Below are positions 1 through 10,482 of a DNA stretch of 64,000 bases, piece by piece. A model generated the notes under the pieces. The model was not told the origin of the DNA, did no database searches, and was given only the letters and a program-made list of their open reading frames with translations. Every line of letters starts with the position of its first letter. Position 1 is the stretch's first letter. A program made the translations under genes and the position numbers. Origin of the DNA: Tilletiopsis washingtonensis (Eukaryota; Basidiomycota; Exobasidiomycetes; Entylomatales). The stretch is taken from the NCBI RefSeq assembly GCF_003144115.1, contig NW_020312013.1, forward strand, positions 310,001 through 374,000, read 5' to 3'.

Positions 1-3000
1 TGCCGCTGCTTGCTGCGCGCTGCACGCTGCGAGCTGCACGGCCGCGGGTGCGGAGGCGGCCCTTTCGCGCCCCGCCAGCCGGCCGGCCGCAGCCGCTCCC
101 GCTCGTCGAGGAGCCTCGTGCAACGCATGGCTCGCGAATGAGGCTCAGAGCGGCAATCTCTTCGATGCTCGCCGATACTCTCGCTGCCAAGGTGACGCTG
201 ACACATGTAGCGAGCTCTAACACGGGGCGAGCTTCTGAGCGGGGCGCGCGCGCAGGCGGACGCGTCGCTGCTGCCGCGAGCGGGGGCGCGTCGCAGCGAG
301 ACATCTCTCGACGACGAGCAGCTACTCTCGGAGGCCGTTTGGGAGCTCCCTTTATGGTCCAAAATCTCCTCTCCCGCTATGAGCATTGAGAAAGGCCCGA
401 GCAAGACGAGGAGAGTGGACGATCTGGCGCGCCAAACTCAAGTTCGAGCGCACGCCCTTGCGCGCTGATTGAGCGTGACCCTCACCCGTCCGCTGTACAG
501 GCTCGCTCCGCGGCCCCAAAGTGGGAGCAGGGGACGTCGCTCTAACTCTGATCATCTCTAAGCTGTCCCGCTGCCGTATGCCCTGCCGTCATGCCACGAG
601 CGAGATGTGCCACGCCTCAGGTCCGTTCAGCCAACGTGCAGAACATTTGCAGAACGATGCGGACGCCTCAGCCGCAGTGGCGTTGGCATGGAAGATAGGC
701 ACTCTCGACTGCTGCCGCGCTGCGAGACGGCCACGTCCGACGGCTTCCCGCTGCCAGTGGCTGAAGTCAGAGCTGCCCGTCGGTAGCGCTTCCTCGCCCG
801 ACGGGGAGTCGAGTGCCCTCCGCTTGGCCGCCTCGCGACAGAACGTTTCCAGGCACGGGCTTGACGACGAGGGGGCAACGTGGGTCCATCGAGCATGGTA
901 GCTCATCTGCAGCTGCTGCCTCTCCTCCTCAAGTCATGCGTGGAGTCGGCCTCAGCGAAGGTGGCTGGAATGCACACGGCAGCATCATCCTCACAGCGAG
1001 CTGTGCACACTCTCGCACGGATCGGGCCTCCGGAAAAGAAGGTCGGTCACATGATCCCTGCAGGCTGGCCGCTTGATGCAGCACGGACCCTCGCTGTGCC
1101 TAGCTCGAGACGAGACCACCATGCCTTCGGGCCTGCTCGACTTGTCTCTCCTTTGCTGGCTAGCATGCATGCTACGTCTCCTTCGCTGCCGGCGCGGCAT
1201 CCCTTCCACGCACCACGGCTTGCTGAGACGCGTCTCGCCACAGGCACAACGCTCCGGACCGCCGGGCACTAGGCCTGCCTAGCGTCGCTCGTCTGTGGTG
1301 CGCCAGAGCCTGCAGCCATCGCCTACTCACGCTGGCTGAGTGCCCGAGACCTCCGTTGGCTGCTCGGCTAGGCGAGCCGGAGGGGCGACTCGAACAGCCT
1401 CGGAGCACGCGCGATGCGAGGCATGCGGCGTGCGAAGACGCACCTTGGCAGCGAGTGTGCGCTGATGCTGCGGCCGAGCTGCGGCCGAGCATCGCGCTCA
1501 ATCAGCTACATGTGCCATGTGAGGCATGCTGGTGCTGAGCTCCCTGCGCCTGACAGCTTGATCAGGCAGCGCAGATGGGCCGTCAGGGTGCAGCTGTCGA
1601 GTACACGCGCCGCGACGGCGACGCAGCAGCAGGTGCAGCGCAGCGCTCAGTCAGAGAGCAGCATGCAGCTTCAATCAGGAGCATATTTCGCTTTGCCTCC
1701 GAGGCCGAGCCGCATGTTGCCCCTTGCGCTCGCTGCTGCTGCTGTGCTGCGACGTCTCGGAGGCCGGACGGGCTCCCCCGCCTGCACGCTGCACGCGCCT
1801 GCCAAGGCCGTCGCGCTGCGGTGACAGCAGAGCGCAGCTCCGCCACACGACACGCGCGGCCGGCGATCGGCGCCCGCCGCCAAGGGGCGGGCATATGCAC
1901 GAGCGGAGTGCAATCGAGTTAGGCTGATCCGCGATGGGCGGTGTTGCGACACGCGAGGGCGCAGCGCGGCAGTGCAGCTCACACGTGTATGCTGCTCAGG
2001 GGTGCCGCTGTGGCGCCCGCCGAGCAAACGTCGCGTCGGCCATCGCGACTGCTCCTGCGCCGCGTGCAGAAGCACACAGCGCACTGACTCCATCTCACTG
2101 GCGAGCTGCCTGCTGCCTGCTCATGCACGCCTCAACGTGCAAGGGTTCCTGCACTCTGCGCCTTGGCGTGCTGGCGGAGCAGAGCGCGCAGCGGCTCAGG
2201 TACCTACGGCCGCATAACGGCATGCGAGCAGAGCAAGCATGAAGCAAGCTGCGGCACGCTGCTCGCTGCTGCTGCTCGCTTTTCGCCGCTGCAGGCGCCT
2301 GACGTGCGAGTCTTGATGTGGGCACTCCGCCTCGGCGAGCCCAATTTGATGGCAACGCAAGCTGCGGCAGCAAGCACTGGCCCCGTGCGCTGCGCCCGCT
2401 TCTCGATTGGGACGCGTCGTGGCGTCAGCAGCGTGCGGCGCGCTCCCACAGCGCAGCATCCCCGACTGCCCAGCTTTCGCAATTCGCGCGGAGCCGCGGC
2501 GGTGTGTGCGCACAGCGTGTCCCTCTGCTGTGTGCGCTGTGAAGGGCCGAAGCGGAGACGCGAGAGCGAGGCACTCGAGGCACATTCTTGCCCCGCCTCG
2601 CCTCGACACGGCTGCTGCTGCAGGGCGCGGCGCGTCCCAGAGCGCGACGCTGCCATGTCGCCGCGTATAGCGATTGCTCCGCAGTACCTCGCTGCGCCGC
2701 GCCAGCTCGCCGATCGACGGCACGCAGAGCGCAGAGCGCTCACATGCCTCTTGACACCGTCTGCTGTAGCCAAGCTAGACGCGGCTAGCGCCTCCATTGC
2801 GGCGCTGCGCCTGCCGATGGCGCTGCTTTAGGCTGGCGTGCCTGGTCCAGAAGCAGCACAACGGTCGTCGCGCAGCGTCAGGCTGAGTGAGGCAGCTCTC
2901 GCATCTCCACTCTGCCGCTGCTCGGCCTCTGCATGTCACATGTCCTGCCGCAAGGTGAAGAGCCTCCCCCGAGTGCCCGCTCACAGCCGCACGCTGGCGG

Positions 3001-3900
3001 CCTGTGCCCTCCTCTGGCATGATGCTGCACTGCCGCTCGGCCATGCCGCAATTGAAGTGGCGCTACGGCACCTGCACCTGCACTGAGACTGCTGGCTTGA
3101 GAGGACAACAGACGACATGGGAAGGTCTTTGGCGAAGAAACACAGCAGATGTGCACCGGGAGAGTGCTGCTGCTCCTCATACGATGATGCCCGAAGCTGC
3201 ACCTCCACACTCGTCGGAAGGCAGCCCGCATTCACTGCGCCAGTGCGTCCATACCAGAGCTCGACGATGCAGCAGGTGAGCCAGCCCGTCGGTCCAGCCT
3301 GTCCCGGGCGGTCGCCTGCCGACATTGCTGCAATGCTGGTATCGGGGCGCCGTCGGCCTCGGCACCACGCTCGCCGAGAACTGCCTTACTCGGCCCCTGC
3401 CTCGAGCACGAGCTGCTCGCTTCGGCGCTACAGCACTTGTGACCTGGGTGCTCCCGCTGCGTGCCGCATAGTCTTCGTCTCGGTGCAGCGCCGAGCTGGG
3501 GCACCTCGGGAAAAGGCGACATTTGCTGCTTCTTGCTGCGGGAACCGAGCGTCGGGGGCATGCATGATGCGTCTTCGAGCGCATCCTTCTGCTGCATGCC
3601 ACGGGACAAGCACTGTCGGAGGGTCCTCGGGCCCGTGGATGTAAGTTGCCGTGCGATTCGGGTGTTTGCAAAGCGTGTGCACCAGCTGCTCCTCATAAAG
3701 GAGCATCGGCGCCCGAGCTTCTCTCCCGGACCATCACCACTCCCGCATCTCCCTCGTTCCCGCGACTCTCTCTCCGTTCCCGTGCGCTCCGAGCCCTGAC
3801 GAGTTACGACTGTGTCTCTCCCGCTCCCACGCCCACTCGGCCCCCTCTCTCTTTCTTTCCCCTCTAGTGCCTCTCCTCCCTCCTAGTCCGCACGGTCACG
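1..3900. other. gene-free left flank and promoter of the GT2 gene
   Basis: I find no supported gene here. Open frames exist in all six phases, but they are rich in Arg, Ala, Cys and Ser, show no domain motifs and overlap one another, as expected in GC-rich non-coding DNA. The last 150 bases before the ATG at 3901 are strongly pyrimidine-rich (CTCT and CCCT runs), like a fungal core promoter or 5' leader. A CTAG about 35 bases upstream of the ATG could be a leader-intron acceptor, but this is unproven. Confidence 0.6.
3691..3700 (+). promoter_or_regulatory. TATA-like element upstream of the GT2 gene
   Basis: CATAAAG lies about 205 bases upstream of the ATG at 3901, just before the pyrimidine-rich leader. 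AT-rich hexamers are rare in this GC-rich sequence, so its placement is suggestive. Function is inferred from position only. Confidence 0.3.
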
Positions 3901-6545
3901 ATGCACGGCGCCAATCAGGCTCCGCGCTGGATGGAGGGCGCCTACTTTCCGCCGCAGACGCCCTCACGCCCGCGAGCACTCTCGAACGCCTCCTACAACG
4001 ACGAGCGCACCAGCCTTCCCTACGCCAACGGCAACCTGGCGGCGAGCTACCACGACCTCCACAGCCCGAGTCCCAGCCGGCCCTCGAGCCCTTTGCCCGC
4101 TTCTTCTACGTCGCACCTCACGCCGCCGATGCCTCAGACGCCGCCCACGCCGCTGACGCCTCCGCCGGCGTGGAGCGCGCCCAAGAGCGCCTACGGCGGC
4201 CCGCACGCGTACGACCCGTACCTGCAGGGCCAGCAGTGGGTGGTGCCGAAGATCAACTGGTTCCCCACCACCATCAAGCTCGTGCTTTCGTTCTCGCTCG
4301 TGGCCGGCTTGATCGTCGGCTACGGTCTTGGTCTACGCGTTGTGTCCATCGGCGTATGGAGTCTGGGTGAGCATAGCGCGAGCGAAACGTGGCGTGCAAT
4401 GACTGCGATGTGGATGCAGCGGCTTTTCTGACGCACTCGGGCTGACTCGAGCATCTTTCAGGCATGTACGGCGTGATCCTGCTCGTCGACTTCGTCGCCC
4501 AGTCGATCTTCGCCGTGTGCAACCGCGGCTCGGTCAACCGCATCGCCAACAAGCGCGCCGGCAAGCCCGCGAGCAGGTTCAAGCAGCCGCTCGACGACGG
4601 CACGCTGCTTTGCCCGGAGGCAGACGTCTCGATCACCGTGGTCGGCTACCGCGAGGCCGACGAGGACTGGCGCAAGTGCCTGCGCAGTCTGCAGCAGCAG
4701 ACTCTTCGTCCGCGCCACCTCATCGCCGTCGTCGACGGTGATGCGCCAGCCGACCAAGAGATGGCGAAGGCGTTCGACGAGGAGTTGCGCGGCAAGAGCG
4801 CTCGCGTCATCCACCTGCCGCTTCTTCTGCACGGCCTGTTCCGCCAGACGTACGACGAGGCGCTGATCAAGTTCGAGGGCCCCAAGATGAGCAACTCGCG
4901 CTGGGCCAAGTTCGGCCGCTGGCTCGGCAACAAGCAGACGCCGGCGGAGGTGTACGCACTCGCCATCGCACGGCAGCGCATCGTCGACCAGGTCGAGGTG
5001 TGGAACGACGAATTCAGCATCGACCGCTACGAGAACGTCTGCTTCACGCAACCGCACAGCCACAAGCGTGGCGCCATGTTCACGGCCTTCGCCATGGCGC
5101 TCTGGGCCTGCCGCACGCGCGACGGCATCTTCACGACCGACTCTGACACGCTGCTCGAGACCAACGCGCTCGACGAGATGTACTGCCTGCTCTCGTCCGA
5201 GGAGCGCATCGGCGGCGTCACGGCCGAAGTCAAGATCTCGAACCGCGCCGACTCCTTCCTCTCGCGCATGTGTAGCGTGCGCTACCTCAGTGCCTTCCAA
5301 CTCGAGAGAGCAGCCCAGAGTCTTTGGCGATGCGTCGGATGTCTCTCGGGTCCGATGGCCATGTACAAGTCGAGCTCGCTGTCGACGATCCTCGGGCCCT
5401 GGGCGCTGCAGACGTTCATGGGCAAGGAGACGACCTTCGGCGACGACCGCCACCTCAGCAACCAGCTTCTCGTGCACGGCTACTACACCCGCTACACGCA
5501 CCGCACCTTCTGCGAGTCGGAGAGCCCGGCGACGTTCGTGCGCTGGGTCAAGCAGCAGACCAGGTGAACACGAACGCGAGCCCCTGTCCATGCGCACGCG
5601 TGCGACCGGCACTGACGTGCCTTAATTGCCCACTCTAGATGGTCCAAGTCGTTCTTCCGCGAGGCGTTCTGGTTCCCCAAGGCCTTCGCTCTGCACTCTT
5701 GGTGGCAGACCGTCGAGACGACGTGCGTCCGGAGGCCAGAGCCATGCCGTCGCTGCGCTGACCCACCTCTCTTTCCCAGCAAGCAAGCCATCTACAGCTT
5801 CGTCCTGACCGCCACCATCTTCCACATGCTGTTCGCACCGCCCGCCAACGTCTTCCAACCAGCCGTCTGGATCGGCACCCTTTTCGGCGTCGCAATCATC
5901 AAGGCCATCGTCGGCGCTCTGATAGTGCGCGACCCGTGGATGCTGATCTTCCCGCTCTACGCGCCGCTCTACCTCTTCGGCCTCATGCCCTCGCGCCTGC
6001 TCGCTCTCTTCACAATGAACCGCACTGGCTGGGGCACGAGCGCCCGCTCGACCGGCGAGCGCCGCCGCGGCGACGGCTTCATGGAGCGCACCGAGCACGT
6101 GCTGCACCTTGTCATCTGGCAGACGGCCATCATGGTCGGCATTGGCTACTTCTTCTCCAAGGTATTTGACAGCTGGCTCTTCCTCGTCATCGGCTGCGTC
6201 GCCGTGCCGCCGAGCATCCTCGTGTACATCGAGTTCAAGCCCAAGGCGGCCAAGCCCAAGAAGACAGCCGCCGCTCCCGTCTCGCCGACGTTCCGCGCCT
6301 TCAAGCTGCAGCCGCTCGAGGACGTCAACGTGCACAACGCGCAGGCACGCCACGAGATCTACATGCAGCCCGAGGCCAGCCAGAGCTGGTGCCACGACCG
6401 CGACAGCTCGTACAAGCACCCCGGCTCGCCGTCGGGCGCCAGCCGCGCCGGCAGCTCCTCCTCCGTCGTCGACGAGAAGGGCAACCCGTACCTGCCGCCG
6501 TCGCCGCGCAGCCAGCGGCAGCACGGGCAGTACGGCTACATGTGA
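3901..6545 (+). CDS. hyaluronan synthase-like family 2 glycosyltransferase (Cps1 type)
   Basis: Processive membrane glycosyltransferase, predicted to polymerise a UDP-sugar at the plasma membrane and extrude the chain. Exons are 3901-4366, 4462-5563, 5639-5722 and 5780-6545, giving 805 residues. About 120 disordered Pro/Ser-rich residues precede two membrane segments (about 120-180). The GT-A core shows DGD (247-249), DSD (382-384), GDD (482-484) and QQTRW (520-524). The stretch SGPMAMY and QQTRW followed by SKSFFRE are typical of hyaluronan synthases, whereas class I-VII chitin synthases have QRRRW. The C-terminal part has several hydrophobic segments and then a polar tail. In Cryptococcus the related Cps1 makes hyaluronan. 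Here the product could be hyaluronan, chitin-like or another glycan; sequence alone does not decide. The start is the first ATG after the pyrimidine-rich leader. Confidence 0.88.
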
Positions 6546-8270
6546 ACAGCGAGCACGCCTCGCCGTCACCTCACATCTCTTACCGGCCTGGCGCCGCACA
6601 CACCACACTCCTTAGAGCTCCCTCCACTCCGCTGCGAGACGCCTGCATGGGTCTCCGCGCACCACTGGGCCGTCGCCCTTCACTCCTTCTCCTCGTCTCG
6701 CCAAGAGCGTCCCAGCGTCACCTGTGCGAAAATGATACCCTGTTTCAAGCGACATGGGCGCCTGATGTTGCGTGTCTGCGGCAGGTCGTCGCTGCTGCCG
6801 GGCGATGACGACGCCCGAGCGTCACGTTCGCTTCATACGACTTCACATGATGAGCGGCGAGAGGATGATGAGCTTGCAGCGAGCGTGATGGAGGCGAACG
6901 GAGCGGCATCACGGTGCTGCCGCTCCTCAGCCCAACGGCGCGCGACGAGGCGCGTCCGCAGCTCTCTTGTCCACCCCTGATGAGAGGCCTGCTTCCGTCC
7001 CATCTGCTCCTGAGAGGCCGTTCGATTCAATGAGCACGCCCGCCGAACCGCTCACTCGTCAGGGCAGAGTGCCACTCGTCTGCGTGAGAAGGCCGAGCCC
7101 GAGCCTCCGATCTCGCCTCCTCTCGGCCTCTTGGCCTGATTCCCTCAGCCGCTGCATCATCTGGCGCGCGCTTTGCAGCTCGCCTCGCACAAGCGCTCGC
7201 TTGCCCAATTTCCTTGCATGCGCAGCCCCATGGCGGCACCGCACAGCCGCTCAGCTGCCGCAGCGTGCCTAGCCCTGAGGTGCGGCGTCTTGGATGCCTG
7301 GGATTGGCGCTTTCTGCTGCCGTGGCGCTGCTGACTGCCCGCGGAGCCCTGCTGCTGGCGGGCGAGCGCTGCAACTGCCTCGCTGCGAGAGAAGGCGAGG
7401 GGAAGGTCTGCGAGCGGCCCCGGCGCCGCTCACGCTCGAGGCAGGCGGCCTCGTGCTCTGCTGCCTTGCCCGTGGCTGCATCTGTGGCCATTTGCGCGCG
7501 TGCTCGATGGAAGGCTCTCTCGCGTTTAGCGCGGGCGTGCACAGGGGGGCAGCCGCTCAGCCGCGCGGGCGCCTCATCAGTGTGCGCCGCGCACAGGGGA
7601 GAGCAACAGAAGGCCGCGGCAGCAATCCGAAGCAGCGCAGATCAGGGTTGGCACACTGCGCTCCTGCCCGTACTTGCGCCACACCTGCGCTGCGTACAGC
7701 TGCGGCGCGCGCCTCGCGCGGCCTGCTGGCCTGCTGCCTCACGCCGGCGCGCCGTGCGTGTTGTGCTCGCTGCGGCGTGCGCTTCTCCTCTTGTGCCTGT
7801 CCGCGCCTCGCACGCCGGCAGCGTCGTTGTGTGCCGCTCGCTGCCGCTGCTGGCCGCCTGCCTGCCTCGCTGCTGCGGTGCCGCCGCTGTGCGCTGCACC
7901 TGGTGCTGCTGCCGCTGTGCCGCCGCTGCGCCATCGCAACGCTCGCGCCGCCCGCTCCCCTCTCTCGCGCCCCATCACTCGTCCCCAGCTCCAGATTTCG
8001 CAGGCCAGCACTGCGCATCCGAGACCGCCGCTCCTCTCCACCCGCACACGACTCTCCTCTCTCCGCTCCATATATCTCTCCCTCGACTCGGCGCCTCAAG
8101 TCCCTCACCCACGCTCCCTTGCCCGCTCCGCTCTCTGCCTCGCCGACTCGCTCTCTCTCACCCAACACACGCACACTTGAGCGCGCGCTCCTCTCCGCCG
8201 CGCCACCTATCTCCCTCTAGCCAGTGCAGCAGCCTCTGGCAGGCCTGCACTCTCCTCCCTCTTCGACACC
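6546..8270. other. intergenic spacer, promoter of the Ser/Thr-rich membrane protein gene
   Basis: No supported gene. The right end, from about 7940, is pyrimidine-rich and holds a TATA element at 8070. The rest has only random open frames without motifs. Confidence 0.6.
8070..8082 (+). promoter_or_regulatory. TATA element (ATATATCTCTCCC)
   Basis: ATATATCTCTCCC lies 200 bases upstream of the ATG at 8271. The same 12-base core TATATCTCTCCC occurs on the minus strand around 19793-19802, upstream of the minus-strand gene starting at 19415. Two like-oriented copies at promoter positions support a core-promoter role. Confidence 0.45.
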
Positions 8271-10482
8271 ATGACTCTCGACGCTGCCGAGCCGCTCGGC
8301 GCCCAGCGCCGCATGAACCGGCACCGCCGTGCCTCGGCCGACGGCGCCGGCTCGCGTCCGGCGCAGTGGCAGGCCCGCGATGCCGCTGCCATTCGCCGTG
8401 AGGTCGAGCGCGCGCACGACGAGGCCGTCGAGCGCCGCCAGTTCGGCTTCTTCCCGCCTGACTCGGGCAACTCGCGTCCCGTCACGCCCGCGCCCGGTGC
8501 TGGCGGCGACGAGGAGGACGACGGACCGACGCCTGCGACCACCACGCCCGCTGCGACGACGACACGGCCCACGACGACAGCGGCGTCCACGCGCCCGCTG
8601 ACGACGTCGACGTCCGCGACGCGCTGCCAGGGCCTGCTGAACTGCATTGCCGAGCCGTTCAGTGAGTAGAGCCGGCGAGACGGTGCGGCTGCGCGCAGCT
8701 GACGGCCTGCCCTACAGCGCGCCAGCGGACGACGAGCTCGTCGACGCTCTCGTCCACCACATCGTCGAGCAGCTCCACGCACTCCTCCACGCGCACCACC
8801 AGCAGCGTCAGTAGCGACACGACGACCTCGTCGTCGACCTCATCATCTCCCACCTCCTCTCTCACCTCTTCATCGGTTGGTCTTTTTGCTGCGTCCTCAT
8901 CCCCCTTCTCTTCGTCTGCGGACTGCGGCGTGGTCGGCACGCCGAGCTGCCTCTTTATATCTTTTTATCTTCTCGCCGGAACGGGCCCGTCGCGGAGACG
9001 TGCTGGCTGCCTGCTGGTCCGCGCCGCATATGGCCGGCGATGCGTGGCGCTGCATGCTCCCGTCGGACAGGATGGCCAGGCTTCGTGCCTGACCAGACGT
9101 GAGGGCGCCCGGACGTGCGGTGCTGTGCTCTCGAGCATGTGGCGCCGTTGCGAGGACTGCCGCCGGAGGCCGTATATCTTTTTACTGTTATCGCTCTACC
9201 CCGCGCTTGCACACTCCACCTCTCCTCGTCGAACGAGCCGCTGACCCTGTCCCGCCTGCAGACGCCTACGAGCACCTTCACGCCGACGCTCACTACGCCG
9301 ACTCCCTCGACGGCCACGGCCGTTGCGTTTGTCACGTCGTCAAGCATCGCCTCGCTGGCCTCGGCCACGGCGTCGCTCGAGCCCAAGTCCGAGGGTCCCG
9401 GCGCCGGCCCGATCATCGGCATCGTGGCCGGTGCGCTGGCCGGTGTGGCCGTGCTGGCGGCGCTCATCGGCTTCCTGGTGAAGAAGTACAAGAGCTCGAA
9501 GGAGGACCCGTACGAGGCGAATCCCTTCGACCGGGACGACTTCCGCCGGCAGAGCGCCATGCTGCCGGAGCACTTTGACGACGAGGACGGCCACCAGCCG
9601 TCGATGTCGGAGCACCACCACGCCAGCATCGCCTCGGGCGGCTACGGCATGGACCAGCACGACAGCATGGGCGCCGGCGTCGGTGCCGGCATGGCTGGCG
9701 CTGCCGCAGCGGGCGCGTACGGCGCGCACGCCGCGCACAACCAGGGCGGCCCGCGCCCGCCGACGATGTTCGAGCGCCACATCAACGGCCCGGCGGCGCA
9801 GTACAGCAACGCACCGCCTGTGCCGACCGTCGGAGCCTACTTCAACCAGGAGCCGGCGCCCTCGCTGCCGCCGATTGCCTTCGGCACCGGCGGCGACCCG
9901 TACTCGCTCGCCGGCGTCGGCAACTCGCACAGCCAGATGAACAACGTGAACCCCTACGCACACCTTAACCGCGGCCCGTCGCTCAACGGCTACGGCGCAC
10001 CGCAGCAGCAGCAGTACCACCAGCAGGCGCCGCAGTACGACGACGCTGGTGCCTACGGCGGCCGGCCTCAGTCGGGCAGCAGCACGCACAGCGGCCCCGC
10101 AGCGCGCGACTTGACGTCGCCGTTTGCCAACCCGCACGACCAGCAGCAGCAGTACGGCCAGGCCATGGGCGGCGACGAGCACGCCACGCGCGACTACAAC
10201 TACTCGACCACCGGCCGCCCGCAGACGTCCGAGGGCCGCAGCGGCACGCCGGACCTGCCCGACGTGCAGCAGACGTACCAGCTCGACGACGAGGCCGTGC
10301 CGCAGCAGCAGGCGCAGGCGCCCGAGGCGCCGCGTTCCGCCTCGCCGTTCGGCGCCCTCGACGCCCACGGCAACGCGCCGCTGCAGGTGCGCAACCTCAT
10401 GCCGGGCAACCAGCACGCTGCGCGCCCGCTCAGCACCAACTCGACGGCCGACCCGTCGGACGCCTACGGCGGCTGCTACTGA
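8271..10482 (+). CDS. single-pass membrane protein with Ser/Thr-rich outer region and long polar tail
   Basis: Function not recognised. Proposed exons are 8271-8661, 8718-8875 and 9262-10482 (589 residues). Exon 1 is polar with no visible signal peptide. It leads into a very Ser/Thr-rich stretch (about 90-210), probably O-glycosylated. One strong membrane segment (GIVAGALAGVAVLAALIGFL) follows and then KKYK, giving an outside-N, inside-C topology. The tail of about 350 residues is rich in Gln, Gly, Pro and Tyr. This plan resembles fungal surface sensors of the Mid2/Wsc style or polarity proteins, but no specific domain is seen. The second intron (386 nt, weak GTTGGT donor) is the least certain part. 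Its reading frame stays open to 9244, so intron retention would give a protein without the membrane segment. A missing upstream signal-peptide exon is possible. Confidence 0.65.

Noticed and set aside
1385-1400. Minus-strand GTTCGAGTC resembling a tRNA B box
   Set aside because: The flanking bases do not form the five-pair T stem, and no cloverleaf can be drawn.
3901-6545. Annotation of the GT2 gene as a conventional chitin synthase
   Set aside because: It has QQTRW and other hyaluronan-synthase-type motifs in place of the QRRRW and EDRxL motifs of class I-VII fungal chitin synthases.
7014-7040. GTTCGATTC resembling a tRNA B box
   Set aside because: No matching A box, acceptor stem or T-arm pairing around it.
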